Position numbers and translations under genes: made by a program. The notes below the pieces were generated by a model. The model saw only the letters and a program-made list of their open reading frames with translations. It had not been told where the DNA came from and made no database searches. From contig JAPYXD010000677.1 in NCBI GenBank assembly GCA_030998225.1, positions 11,283,501-11,347,500 of the forward strand: DNA of 64,000 bases, read 5' to 3'. Source of the stretch: Diplolepis rosae (taxonomy: Eukaryota; Arthropoda; Insecta; Hymenoptera; Diplolepididae). This document shows positions 1-11,835 of this stretch, in pieces (position 1 is the stretch's first letter; each line of letters opens with the position of its first letter).

Positions 1-438
1 GCTTTCTGCAAAACGAAATAAATCCTTATGAGAAACGCGTTTCACTGTGAGTTTGCAAAATCCAATTCGAAAAAACATTTGAAATTACATACAATTTCGT
101 GAGAATACGATTGCAAAGATTTAACAGCTTTAGTTTAAGCACCGCTGTAAAGTAGACTTCACATTTCAATCAAAGCATTAAACTTTCCTAACGAGATGTA
201 AAACTTGTGTCTTTATGTAAGACATCGTCGCTTTCATTTCCACAAAATAGATTGTAATTCTTAAGGAGGTTGGTACCCAGCGTTATTTTATATGGAACTA
301 AAATCCCATTTCCTCGTCATCCGCAAAAGATATTGGACTAATCTTTCTATGTTTTTTTATAGTTAGTCCCTTTCATTATTAGTAAGAAAATTAAAAAAAT
401 ATTATCTCAATATCTTTTCCAAGTTTTGGGTACCGATC
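1..438. other. AT-rich stretch, nothing recognised
   Basis: No reading frame, RNA gene or terminal repeat is recognisable here. The base composition is AT-rich like most of the window. Confidence 0.5.
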
Positions 439-809
439 CCCTTAAGGCCATGGACCATTCAGATCACGTGACTAGGTTCCTACCTTACCAACATTTTCAT
501 TTCATGTAACCCCATTTTTGTAAAAAGTGAGATAACAACTTAAAAATTTTATGAGAGTAAATGAAATCCACTAAGTCAAGTCTGTCTCGTCATAAATGTT
601 TATAACAGTAAAAAAAATTTTTTCAACGAAATTTTTTTTTATAATTATAAACATTTATGATCAGACATACCTGTATTAATGTATTTTATTTGTTTCTGCA
701 AATTTTCAGTTACCTATTTTATTTTTTATAGAAATGAGGTTACACAAACTGAAATTCCGATAAAGTAGGAATCTAGTCACGTGACTGGGTTGGTCCATGG
801 CCTTAAGGC
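439..809. repeat. Inverted-repeat element with CACGTG arms
   Basis: The left arm (about 439-485) contains CCTTAAGGCCATGGACCA and CACGTGACTAGG. It returns in inverse orientation at about 768-809 as TAGTCACGTGACTGGG followed by TCCATGGCCTTAAGG. A second inner palindrome around ATAAACATTTATGA (about 590-662) sits in the middle. Related arms recur at 12240-12275 and as a pair at 36808-37160, so this is a dispersed non-autonomous family, probably a MITE. No transposase sequence and no clear target duplication are visible. Confidence 0.6.
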
Positions 810-1094
810 GGTGGATCAACCAGTACAGCTGACTAAATCAATGAAATGAGTTTTCCCAAAGATTTTTCCACAGTAATAAATGTTTTAGCTAAAACTTTAG
901 GAGATAATAAAGGACATAGCGGATGGCTGTAGACTTTAATCAGTTTTCAAAAATTAATGAAACTTTAGTGTCAGTAAAACAGGAATTATTATTATTTATT
1001 TTTTTGAACTAATTCAAGTCTACAGACATTCGCTAATATGCTAATCTGCTACTAAATATTTTTAATTATAAAGAAATTTAAAATTAGGTGGTTG

Positions 1095-1250
1095 AGTTCG
1101 ACATTTTGGCGACTGCCTACATTATTAGAGAATCATTAGTCACGTATCAGATAGGATACGTTCCCGACAGGTGTCTTCGTAGAAAATTTCAAATTCTTAA
1201 ATCGCAATAATGCAAATCAAATTCAAATGTAAAGAATTTGAAATCTATGT
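1095..1250 (-). mobile_element. tRNA-derived SINE, 3' part only
   Basis: This matches the tail half of the SINE at 57457-57800 in reverse orientation: the block with ACGTATCAGATAGGATACGT, then GACAGGTGTCTTCGTAGA, then AAAGAATTTGAAA. The tRNA-like head is absent and the copy is diverged, so it is an old truncated copy. Confidence 0.65.
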
Positions 1251-1996
1251 TTTGGATTTTTTTATATCATTATAAAAATTTTAGACCAGATAAACATCTT
1301 TTACATCTGTTTACTTAATTACTCATAGTTTTAACTCGATATCTCAATTAATGTGGAAATTCCAAGGACGAAAAAAAAGTGTCAGTACTAACAAAAATTA
1401 AATTTTATTATCGTAATTGAAATATACTTTTGAAAAATTTCAAAACTTATTATCAAATTTTAATCTTCTGGAATAATAAAAACTCCCTAGCCTTGTAATT
1501 AAAAATTGTACACGTATCTTCTTAACTTTTGTTATAAAATACAAGTAGTGAAAACTAATACTGATGATAAGAAAGAGTAAAGAAAAAACATCTACAAATT
1601 AGCAGGGAAAAAATGAATTCAATCAATTTTACAGAACTGCTTCATAGTCTTGGATATAAGCTATCACTGAAACTTTTCGTATATATGTTGAATTTTTATT
1701 TTAAACATAGCAGAACTTTCTCTAATTATTTAAAAACTTTTTGTAATTATTACAGACAAATCTTCAATCTCAGAGAATGTTTTGGAATACATATAAAACA
1801 TTTTTCAGTAATGCAAGGAGACAAATAGATGGAATGTAGATATTAAAATTGAATGTATTTGACAGATATGCAAAAAAATTCGTCTTTTAAAATCCCCAGC
1901 ATTGCAATTTTTTCTCATTGAGGAAGAAAAATGCATTTACGAGTAGGTAACAAACATGTTACAAGACAGGAACATCACCTACATTTTTCGCACGTA
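1251..1996. other. AT-rich stretch, nothing recognised
   Basis: One short frame (1613-1828) encodes an anonymous, compositionally AT-driven peptide with no motif. I see no splice-linked coding sequence or repeat ends. Confidence 0.5.
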
Positions 1997-2350
1997 TCAT
2001 TCCACATAGACAATCAGGCATTCAGCGCCTTTTAGCGACGGAATTGCAATCAGAGAGTAAGCTGTACGGCTGTACGTGCTCAATGGTACGTTGTAAATAC
2101 GTAACAACACGATATAACACGACTTTAAGCGCGCCGAATGACTGGTTCCCATAGTCTGGCCATTTCCGGAACGATTATATCCAAAGAGCATCACGTTTTC
2201 ACCTTCTCGAATCACAGCCCACATTCTTTTTTTACTTTTCTATGGCTCTTAGCCTCTTCATACGTATTTAACACTTGTAGCCAATTTTTTACAATTCAAG
2301 CTCTGGTAACTCTTTGTCAAGGAAATCCACTGATACTAAAACTTTGAAGA
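1997..2350 (-). pseudogene. Unrecognised coding-like relic
   Basis: The minus strand at 1997-2224 is clearly less AT-rich than its surroundings and holds a 75-codon frame including REGENVMLFGYNRSGNGQ. An alternative frame extends into the upstream part (to about 2310) and reads YEEAKSHRKVKKECGL, a stop, then peptide containing LDIIVPEMARLWEPVIRR. That second frame looks more protein-like but carries at least two stops. I recognise neither. A decayed transposon or retrogene fragment is the simplest reading; a host exon is less likely because no convincing splice sites flank it. Confidence 0.25.
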
Positions 2351-2788
2351 ATAAAAAAACTCAAGTATTAATTTAATTTTAATTTATTAATTTGAACGTA
2401 TCTAATTTGCATTCTAAACTTTTGTTAAAAAGAAAATATGTTTTTTCTTGCATCAAAAAATGCCTTTACATTATTAATATACTAGGCTTGAATTTATTTA
2501 TTGCCCTGCTTTCTTCTCGGCCACAATTCATTTATAGGTTTCTAATCTTGAGTTTTGTATTCAAAAAATCCTAGTACCTTTTTTTATTGAGAATTTCTAA
2601 AACTCAACTGAGATTCCAGTCAATGTTGAGTGAAAATTGATTACATTGCAATAACTGATACAGAACATTTTTACCATGGAATCGATTAAATTTGGGTTAA
2701 ATTGTTATTTTAGAAGAAATTATGCGATATGGGAATAATTATGGTTTTCTTGGAAATATTTATTTCACCTCTTTGATGTTTTTGAGAT

Positions 2789-3017
2789 AGATACTGCTTT
2801 CTAAATCTGAATCAGTCAAATTTCCATTGATTGAATCAGTGATTTGCTTTGTCACTGATTGACTAGTGAAAAATATTTTTCACTGTTAAATCAGATAATT
2901 TTCACTGAATTAATCAGTGAAATTTGACTGATTTGCAGTAATCTCTTTTTTGCTATTTGAATCTGTCAAATTTCACTGATAATCAGTAGATTTTGACTAA
3001 TTTGGATTTAGAGAGTG
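2789..3017. repeat. Palindromic AAATCTGAATCAGT repeat
   Basis: It begins with CTTTCTAAATCTGAATCAGT and ends in an inverse version (TGACTAATTTGGATTTAGAG). The interior is built of many short copies of ATCAGTGA/TCACTGAT and AATTTGACTGA. The same family is seen at 5473-5790, 12940-13091 and 55767-55940. It is a small internally repetitive hairpin element with no coding capacity. Confidence 0.6.
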
Positions 3018-3934
3018 GATAAACGTATAATTTCCCTTGTCTTGTAGAATTATATAGAAGATTTTTTTTTAAAATTCTCTTAAGGATTCAATTATAGTCA
3101 AGTCAAATTAGCCGATTTTTGGCCCGTTTTGGGAAATAAATCCCACAGCTACCAAAAAAATCAGAAACATTCTCGCGGGTGTTAGAAACAATCCGAGTAC
3201 AAATTGGACAGCGATTTTTGTACGCTTCGATATAGGGGGGAGGGTTTAAGATAAAAATTCGTGTTTTTTTTTCATTTACGCATGGATTGAAAAAAACGAG
3301 TGCTTCGGAGAGAAAAATTTTTTAAACAAAAGTTGTAGAGCGGAAAATTTCCCATAGGAATGTGCAAACGCCATTACACCAAATTAATTTGTTTATTAGT
3401 TATTCAATTTTTATCTAAAAAATCACGAAAAAGTTTAACTAGTCATAAGTTGTTAAAACATGCAACTCGAGTTTCCTCGTTCAATGTTATATATAGTATT
3501 TTAGTAGTGCTACAATTGTCTCTTATACCAATTTTCTCTATCTGTCATCATTCCCGATCTATTAATTTTGTAACTAAGAAAAAGGCTTTTTGTAAAATGC
3601 CAGCAACTTTTCCATCAGGGTCGACAAAAAATCTAACAGAGTCAGAATCTCTTCTAAGGGGTACGCTTTATCATAAACAATAGATTTGTTCATTTGTTTA
3701 TAAATATTCATTGTTTTATTGCATTTTGCAACTAACACCGGTTGTTTAATTGCTTCTAGATCGGCAACAGAAGCTCTGACGAATTTTGTACTTATTGCAA
3801 TGAAAAGCTGGAATTTTCCACAAATTTCTAGCGCAGATCAAATTTGTTTATAACAAATAGCAACAAAAATAAATTTTTTTTTCTTTAATTCATAGCTTTG
3901 GTTCTACTTAAAATTAAGAACTCGGATTTGCACG
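3018..3934. other. Stretch without supported gene
   Basis: A 107-codon plus frame at 3360-3683 has no recognisable motif and no codon or splice support. There is a G run at about 3234-3243. Otherwise nothing is seen. Confidence 0.45.
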
Positions 3935-5115
3935 AAATTCAAGGGCGGCGTTTAAACTAACAATACATGACAGGTGGGCCCAAAGTGTTAAGAGCGTCAA
4001 GGATGAGGGCTGCCAGACAGCCCCACAAATTGTAGTGAGTAGTATTTGGGAGTTGCGGAAACGGCCGAGAGAACTGACCGTGAGCCCGCAAGACACTGCA
4101 GCAAAGAAGCCGGAGATGAAGAGGCCTAAAGCCTCCTCAAGGGAAGAGGAATAGATGAAGATTCCAGCCAGGAAGAGCCTCCGGAAGAAAAAGCCTAAAG
4201 CGGAGGCTAAGAAACCGGATTGGCCAAGGCGTGCTCACCCAGAAGCGGTGCTAATAAAGACTACTGAGGGAGTGAGTTACGCGGACATTTTAAAAGACCT
4301 TAAAAAGCACGTCAAACCTGACGAACTGTGTGTCACAGTCCATGGAATTAGAGAGACACGTTCTAAAACCTGCTGGTAGAACTGAAATGTTCCAAAGAAG
4401 GCAGAGGACGACTAGATACCACCTTGAAAGACGTTATTGGTGCTAGTGGAAATGTCCGTCACCTCATCCCCAGGATCGACGTCGAGATCGCAGACATAGA
4501 ACCTAGCATTGAAGTCGAGGATGTTGAGAATGCTGTAAGAGGCTTTTTTGATCATGCATCGGAGTTAGGACTCAAGGTGTCTCTTACTAAGAGACCATAC
4601 TGAGGAAACAGAAAGGCGTATGTTCTTCTGGAGGAGGCGCGGGCCTTGAAATTACTCAAGACGACCCACATCAAAATCGGACGGGTCTCCTGCAGGGTCC
4701 GCCAATATATGAAGATAAAGCGATGTTACCGCTGCCTTGGCTTCGGCCACATGGCGGCGAACTGCCGGGGGCCTGACACACAAGGAAACCGCAGTGCTAC
4801 CTTTGCTCCGCTAAAAAAGATAGGCCCCGGGACGACCATATCCCGGGGACAATACATTGCGCGGCTTCTCGGGAGTCAGCCCCGAAGAGAAAGCCTTTGA
4901 GAGGCCGCATATGAAGCCAAGCAGGCAGCAGATGGGACGCCGACGCTCGGCGTAGAGCACCTATAGAACATGACCCTGAAGTTTAAAGCTAACGCAGTTC
5001 CGGGGCCATGGTCTGGTGGGAAAGCAGAGGAGTTTTGAGTTTAGTGGGTATTGCTTTGGCCGAGTCCCACACAACGTGGGTAAAAGCATTCTCTATCTCC
5101 CCTGACCAAAACAAA
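3935..5115 (+). mobile_element. R1-like LINE copy, internally deleted
   Basis: This is a locally GC-rich block. Conceptual translation in shifting frames gives an ORF1 (gag-like nucleic-acid binding protein) of the R1/TRAS type, with segments such as EAVLIKTTEGVSYADILKDL and KVSLTKRP. It ends in a zinc knuckle. After the knuckle, sequence jumps to what appears to be the element's 3' untranslated end (CACACAACGTGGGTAAAAGC, then CTCCCCTGACC and an AAAAC-repeat tail near 5107-5122). The whole ORF2 (endonuclease and reverse transcriptase) is missing. Frameshifts near 4140 and 4376 and a stop near 4601 break ORF1. A second deleted copy lies at 5878-6828. Confidence 0.8.
4155..4900 (+). pseudogene. 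LINE ORF1 (gag-like) relic with CCHC zinc knuckle
   Basis: Frame 4155-4379 carries SYADILKDLKKHVKPDEL. The frame shifts near 4376, continues with LVELKCSKEGRGRLDTTLKD, is closed by a TGA near 4601, and resumes with VLLEEARALKLL. The frame covering 4646-4900 ends with CYRCLGFGHMAANC (about 4727-4768), a C-X2-C-X4-H-X4-C knuckle. R1-clade ORF1 proteins normally have further knuckles after this, but these are deleted. The protein would bind element RNA; this copy cannot make it intact. Confidence 0.75.
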
Positions 5116-5472
5116 ACAAAACATATTATAATTTTAAATGCTTTTCTGTTCTTAAATCCCTTATCAGCTTCGAAAAATAGTAGGTTTAGTTTAAATGATC
5201 TATTGACCACTAATTTAAAACTTGTTCAAATATTTATCACATGTTATTCGTCTTCATAAAATAAATTTGAAATAATTATATTATAGAAGCCATTAAAATG
5301 CTTTACAAAATAATGTAGTGGTTTCTCAAAAATACAAATCATCAATATTTTTTCTGGAAGACAGCATAAAAAATAAAAAAACGTTTTTTTTTTTTTAAAG
5401 CAGATGTTAAGAATATTAATAATCTTCTATACATTCCAAAAAAACCAATTAGAAATTTGCAAAATTAAAAAT
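5116..5472. other. AT-rich stretch, nothing recognised
   Basis: The short overlapping frames at 4989-5259 on both strands are continuations of the LINE end. Beyond about 5260 there is only AT-rich sequence with homopolymer runs. Confidence 0.45.
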
Positions 5473-5790
5473 ACTGCTCTCTAAATCTGAATCAGTAGAA
5501 AAACACCAATTTATATGGTGCGGAATCATTTACCAATTTTATTGCGATATTAGGAATTTCCTGAAATCTAACCACTTTCCACTTGCTGTAGTTGAAAATT
5601 TATTCACTTTTTGGTTGAAATTTCATTCAACGACGATAGTTGTATAAAATTCTAACTAAATTAGTTAAATTTTTATCTAACACTGCAGTAGTAAGCATCT
5701 CTACCAATAACTAGTAGCTTTTTACTAATGTATAGTAAAATTCTACTAATTTACTTAATAGTATTTCAGATTCTATTAATTTGGTTAGTT
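5473..5790. repeat. Diverged AAATCTGAATCAGT-family repeat
   Basis: It starts with TACTGCTCTCTAAATCTGAATC, like the repeat at 2789. It is followed by AT-rich sequence with multiple ACTAATTTA/TAGTAAA motifs and ends around a TTTCAGATTC segment. The right boundary is uncertain. Confidence 0.4.
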
Positions 5791-5877
5791 ACCATTTAAT
5801 TACCACGAAAATAGAAGAAATTGTACTAGTGCCAACTGAATTATTAGAATCTTACTATGACTTAGAAGAAAACTACT

Positions 5878-6828
5878 CCCGGTCCTGTATTGGTTTCCTC
5901 GGAAACCAATCAGGGGGCCTTAGAACAGGTGACCGGGCGCGTCCTCGGGTTACGAGTAGAGGGGCCCTGTACCGAAGGTTACTGCTGAATACAGATACAA
6001 AACTAAATAAGCAGTCGCGGACAATGTTCCAAGGATGGTCCCGAAGTAATAACCCCCAAGTCAAGGTGTTAATGACCGTGCCGAGGGCTGCATGGCACCA
6101 GGGAGTGGTGTCTCCTACTGTGTTTCTAGGAAACCAAGTCGCCTCCTGGAGTACTCAGACTTTACCTCTGCATGCAGGGCAGTGCAGGGGCGGACCTAAT
6201 ACTTCCCTCGGTAATAGTAGGAATAACATGGAGAAAAATGATTTAAATAAAAGAATGTGCGAGGAATTATTCGGAGGGAAGTTGCAAGTAACAGTGATGC
6301 CCGATTGCTTTGAGAAGTCTGACGCGAGGTGGCAGAAGAACTGTCTATACGGTACGCTTCAGATTGCAATGAAACGCATTTCCACTATTGAGGAAATGGT
6401 CCAGAGGGTGGATGAATTTTGCAGGATTAAAAGAACATGTTCCTGCCAATTAGAGAGGGTATCGCTGAGGTGTTGCACGAATTGAAACAACTCTGACAAG
6501 ATACCGAACACACGGAGGGCTGGGCCGAATCATTTGGAATTCAGCTGGAAAGGGCTCTTGGTAGGGAGGTAAAACTGGCGCAGGCCCAAAGTGTTAAGAG
6601 CGTTAGTAATGAGGGCTGTCATAAAGCCCCACAAATTATAGTAAGCAGTACTCCGGACTTGCGGAAACGGCCGAGAGAGCTGACCGTGAGCCCGACTGTA
6701 GCAGAAGTTGCTAGAGGTGCGGCGAAGAGGGGCACGCTGCGGGGTCCTGCACAAGGAAACCGCAGTGATACCTTTGCTCCGCTAAAGAAGATAAGCCTCG
6801 GGACGACCATATCCCGGGGAAAATACAT
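5878..6828 (+). mobile_element. R1-like LINE copy, 5' end with deleted ORF1
   Basis: This second copy is from the same LINE family. Its start (CCCGGTCCTGTATTGGTTTC onward) looks like the element's 5' untranslated region. A frame beginning near 6229 (MEKNDLNKRMCEELFGGKL) looks like the ORF1 start. From about 6570 it matches the 3950-4090 block of copy 1 (GGCCCAAAGTGTTAAGAGCG; CGGAAACGGCCGAGAGA). It then jumps directly to the segment after the zinc knuckle (ACAAGGAAACCGCAGTG, then GGGACGACCATATCCCGGGG) and ends. The middle of ORF1 and all of ORF2 are deleted. The two copies have different deletions, so they are separate insertions. Confidence 0.72.
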
Positions 6829-6849
6829 TCGTATAGTTTTTTATTGGTT

Positions 6850-7075
6850 CATATTTGAAAACTGCTACCTATTAAAGATACAGAAAAAAAAAAGATATAC
6901 ATGATTTAACAAGATTTGGTTGGAACAACTAGAATATCTGTTAGATTTAACCAATTCGTAGCCAAACAAACTACTTTCGGTTGGATGAAACAAATTCTTT
7001 GGTGACATTAACCAAAAATTTGGTTAACCGTGCAATAAGTAATTCCTTTGGTTGATTATCCAAAAAAATTTCTGA
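6850..7075. repeat. AT-rich internally repetitive element (TTGGTT type)
   Basis: It contains repeated TTTGGTTG/CAACCAAA motifs in both orientations (for example AAGATTTGGTTGGAAC and TTTGGTTGATTATCC). It resembles the palindromic elements at 18056, 32510 and 51869. Clear termini are not visible. Confidence 0.4.
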
Positions 7076-7814
7076 GTTTAAAGTGACATCTTAATGAAAC
7101 GAGGAGATTCAAAATTTTCCTCTGCAATCAGAGAGAATAATATCTATATGACAAATATTGTGTATCCATTACCTTCTTCATATAAAATAAACTACGAGGA
7201 CCCTTCCCATTAGAGCACATCCTGTTCAAGTTTGCTTTACGAAACTCAATAGGGAATGAGTCGAGTAAAGACAAAAACAATCCTTAAAGTACTCGTTGAT
7301 CAAGTTACGTACTATAAGTATCTACACTTACAAATGAAACTCGCAAAATGTGAGTAAATCTGACAGAAACATCTTTTACCTACAAAAAAATCGTTATGTA
7401 TAATACATCTGAAAAGCATATGCGAGATTTAAACGTATTTAACGGGTCTAATAAAAACAAAATGAACACAGAAGGTTATACGAAGCGGCCTAAAGCGATG
7501 ACTGAGCTTGATTATCTGAAAGTTGGGATGTAAACGGTTTTACGATCCAAGTGATTTCCATGATGTTTTGCAGAAGCTTCTGACCTCCCTCTTATTCCTG
7601 TTGTTTACGTGTGAAATTTCCCTGCCCTCGAGCGATATTGCAACCGAACTTTCCGCCACAACTTGCACCAGAACCCACAACACAAATAATTTATAAAGTT
7701 TTACCGCGTTCTACTCATACGGATGCAAAATTCTTACGAAAGTTAAATCACTTTTGTGGCAAACGAAATACTATATCTAAAAACCTCCATTATTGCAAGT
7801 GATGTTAGAATTGA
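7076..7814. other. Stretch without supported gene
   Basis: A 63-codon frame at 7611-7802 is proline-rich but has no family motif. No terminal repeats are seen. Confidence 0.4.
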
Positions 7815-8378
7815 TTAAGGGGGCATACTCAGTCAGAAATTTGTAAAAATGCATTTTTTCAGTAATTTTATATATTAAAGTAAAACATCTTGAAAATGTT
7901 GTCTCAAAATCTTAAGACGATTGAAGCAAAATTCAAAATTTAGTGTGAGTCGAAAAAATAAAATTTTATCAAGGTTTTATTCTTATTGAAAACTTTAAAC
8001 GCTCTCAAAACTACATTTTCGAATTCGGTGGACACGATTTCTCAAAAAAAATTTAAGAGCCTTTGTAAAATATACATAGCAATTATTATTTTTTCATGAA
8101 AACATTTCTACATGTTTTTTAAATGTTGCACTAAAAAAAAGTCCAGTCAAAACAACCGGAATTCCGGTTCGGCCATATTTAACATTATTTTCTGGTTAAA
8201 ATAACTAGAAATCCAAGTTATTTCTACCAGATTTTTAAAGAATTACTAGAAAATCTGTTTGAAATAACCAGCAAATAATGTTAAATTTGGCATAACCCTA
8301 ATTCCGGTTTTCATTTTTTAATAAAAAATTCGAGAAAAATCCTATTTTTTGGCCCCCTGACTGAATATGTCCCCTTAA
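7815..8378. mobile_element. TTAA-flanked MITE (piggyBac/Kolobok type)
   Basis: TTAA (7815-7818) is followed by GGGGGCATACTCAGTCAG. The right end reads CTGACTGAATATGTCCCC followed by TTAA (8375-8378). The TTAA target duplication and G/C-run termini fit piggyBac-like or Kolobok-like elements. The 556-bp interior is AT-rich and non-coding, so the element is non-autonomous. Confidence 0.8.
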
Positions 8379-11057
8379 AGCTGCGCTGAAAGTACATATT
8401 TAATTTCATATGTATTTTTTTTTGGAAAAAATAAAGCTGCAAGAATTATTAGCAATGACAATGGTGATCGCGTGGACCGGTTGACCCAGGATTTTAAAAT
8501 TGCAACCAGATAAGTACATTTATCTGAACACTTTTTCTAAGATTTTCCAATTTAAAAATAATAGCAAATATGCTGAAACTTCCATGTCATTCAGAATACA
8601 AACCTAAGCGTTAACGAAAGAGTTACTACTCGGCATTTTACTGGCAAAAGCCCAATGCAAGTTGCAGCACCCTTTTGTTCCGAAAATAAAAATAAAATTA
8701 CAACACACCATTAATCGCATCAGGACCTTTTGCGGATGGCGAATGGAAAAAAAGAAAAGAATATTCGCGCAGCCAAATCCATTGGCAAGCATTCATGTTA
8801 GTATTACGAACAATATCGATAACATCTTCGCATGCGGAATGTTATCCTCCATTTTTCCGCAATATAAGCACTTTCCTATAATATTCAATCATGCCGAAAA
8901 AATAATCATTCTCGTGTCAGAAAATGCAAAATAAAACTACGAATTTGTTCGATTCCATACCAAGCTTATAACATAAATATCGGTAATTTTTCAAAAAATA
9001 ATCACGATAAATTTGTCTTAACATCTTCACTGAGTTCCTATATTCTTGTAGAGTTCTTAAATTCTCAGAATTTAAGTTCAAGTGATGTAACCAAAAATAT
9101 TACGGAGTTTAAAGAATATAAGAGAATATAAGAGAATTTTAAGAATTTATGGTTTCAATTATTATTCATCAATATTTATAGTACCTTTAAATTTAAATGA
9201 GAGGCGTCCACTTATATAAATATATTTATAAATAGAGAAGAAACTGAGAATAGTTTTACTGACAATATATTAAAATTATATACTGTTGGAATTGGAGATT
9301 AGGTTCATTTTGAATTTAATACATTGAATACTAAAAATCTTAAATAATATATAATAGAAATATAATAATTACATTCAATTATTTATTTATAAAAATTTAA
9401 ATCTTTATGGAACAAAACAGTTTTTATTCTTTCTTGCATTATCCGGGGTCGCTGCAGGTCACGGAATTTATAAATCGGCAGGGAGACAAACAATCAAACT
9501 TAAAAAAAGTTAGTGATTTTTTTGGATTCAATAAATTGTAATTTTATTTTAACAAATTTTTCATTTTCTTCCGCAAAAATAAAATGCACATACAAAGTTG
9601 CAAGCAGCAATCGGTCAACTGAAACGCTCAAGCTTCAAAAGCACATTTTGAAGTTAAGTCAAGATTTTTTATGTTGCAGTATTAATTCATCTTGAATTTT
9701 TAACACGTTTAACAAGCCAAAGTAACAAAATTCTAATGGATTCTAAAAGAATTTATCTGCCGGTTGTATTCTTGGTAATATTTTCATTTTCGTTACCGTT
9801 CTAAGAGTAATATAACCGATCCAGAACTTTATATTCTCTAACCTTTTAGAAAAATTTTTCATATGCTATGGAAATATCACTTTTGAAATAGATAAATTTT
9901 TCTAAATAGGAGAAAAACTTGCAGTTATATTAGAAAATAAGTTTCCTTACCGAAAATAAGAAATTTTACTTGCATAATATGTTTCATAGTGTACCCATGT
10001 GAAGAATTTTTACTAGTTTATGGATCGAATGAAATCTTTTTACCATGCTCTTATTCAATTGTTAATTCCTATTTGAAACTTTCCACAGAAACTCAACATG
10101 ACTGGAAAAACCATCAGATATAATATATTTAAAAAAAATGATTCATTACAACCCTCATCAATCATATTCGAGGAGAGGAAACTGAATAGATTCCTCTTCA
10201 ACTTCTCAACAAAGTTGATTGCTCTCAAGTTTAATGAAATATGTTCACTGGAAACGTATTTCAACGTAACTAACCGGTTCATTAAGTCAGTCAATTTTTC
10301 CCAGACAAAAATAATGTAATGGTTCTTTTATAAGATGCCGGTTACACTTAAAATTTGAAATTAAAGACTCTAGTTACATTTTGTTTGTCAAATCACATTT
10401 GAATTTCATTTACAAAGTATTTTTATTTATTGTAAATAGAAATCTCATATTTATAAATGTAATCAATTAATACTGAATAGATATTTTCCAACATTTAAAA
10501 AAAATAATTATCGATATATTTCAAAATAAATTTAATCCTTGAAACTTAAAAAAGACAGTTTTGAAAATCTTAAATTCTAGAGATTGAATCTTAGAATAGT
10601 TAAGAGTTTACTGAATTAAAATCCATTCAAAACGAATTTAAAACACTCAATGACTGTAAGAATTTCCTAAAACTGATTATAATTTTTACCATTCAATTTG
10701 AATTTCTGTATTCAAAGCTATATCCACGCGTAAATCCAGTGAACAAATCTACACCTGTTTCATCTCCCAGTGAGTAATCACGTATTAATTATCTTCGATT
10801 AATTACGAAGATTTCACTGCAAGTGCCATGCATAATAATTGGTGCAAGCTGACCGATTACATTGCTAAAATTTTCATGCAGATCGAACGATTCCATTTTA
10901 TTTGAACAAGTATATCGTTTATTAGGATCGAGCGCCGAATTTAGAAATGAATTATTCTTATCGGAAAGCTGCAGTATAGTTGAGTTTGAAAATTAGGTAA
11001 CTGCATAATTTACATAATTAGTTCATATTCGGTTTATTACGACTGTCGATAAATATA
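8379..11057. other. AT-rich stretch, nothing recognised
   Basis: Several anonymous frames (8604-8934, 9513-9695, and 10055-10319 on both strands) lack motifs and are shadows of AT-rich sequence. Opposite-strand pairs of similar length argue against coding. A short ATAAGAGAAT duplication lies near 9118-9134. Confidence 0.4.
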
Positions 11058-11679
11058 GAATTATGTAGTGATGAGCGATACGTCGGATATTTTCAAATAT
11101 CACACAAATTTATAGATATTTTAAAGATATGATTTTTTAACGTAGTCATACCAAAAATTTGCATAATCTTTACAGGTCATCAACTTTATAACCATTAATC
11201 TAATTTCAATATTTCGAGCTGTGAAATGATTGAACATTTTTAGATCCACCGTTGAAGTCTTCAGCCTTGAGTAATAAATGTAATAAAGTTCTATCGCATT
11301 TATAGATCTTAAATAAATATCGAAAATTTTTCAGTCAACTCTGTACTCTAGTGTCGGTATTTCAACAGTATATTCATAAAAAAACAGAAATTCCTTCCAA
11401 AACGGTTATTTGAAGCAAATTATCAACAAATTTAAGATATTTTTACTGCCAATAAATCGTATATTCATTATATGTTATATGTGATTTGTGATGTTTATTA
11501 TTGCGAAAATATATCGCATTTTACAATTTTACTTTTTATGACATTTACGATTTGCCGGATTTGCCTCCCACTAACATTGCACCTTAATTAGCGTATCGAT
11601 GCTAACAAATATCGGGTATGACAGTATCGATACAAAATATCGAAGTATCGATACTGTATCGCCCATCACTAGAATTATG
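11058..11679. mobile_element. hAT-type MITE with 8-bp target duplication
   Basis: The element (11066-11671) starts TAGTGATGAGCGATAC and ends GTATCGCCCATCACTA, an inverted pair. GAATTATG flanks it on both sides (11058-11065 and 11672-11679). An 8-bp duplication and TAGTGATGGGC-like ends are typical of hAT-superfamily MITEs. The interior is AT-rich, with ATCGATAC-rich subterminal sequence near the right end, and codes for nothing. Confidence 0.85.
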
Positions 11680-11835
11680 CATGAAGTTGAGGGTATGTAC
11701 TGCTGGTGGATGCTCAATCTATATCACTAAATCTTAATTATCAACTTTAACCCAACTGCAGTCTTTTTTTAAATCTTTAGTCCAAGCAAAAGAATTTTCC
11801 AATGAATAAATGAACATTAAGGACGAATAAGTTTG

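Noticed and set aside
3360..3683. 107-codon plus frame
   Set aside because: No recognisable domain, AT-driven codons, and no conserved splice sites or promoter.
5781..6485. 234-codon plus frame as a host gene
   Set aside because: It begins in AT-rich repeat and runs through the 5' region of the LINE copy. Only the part from about 6229 resembles an ORF1 start.
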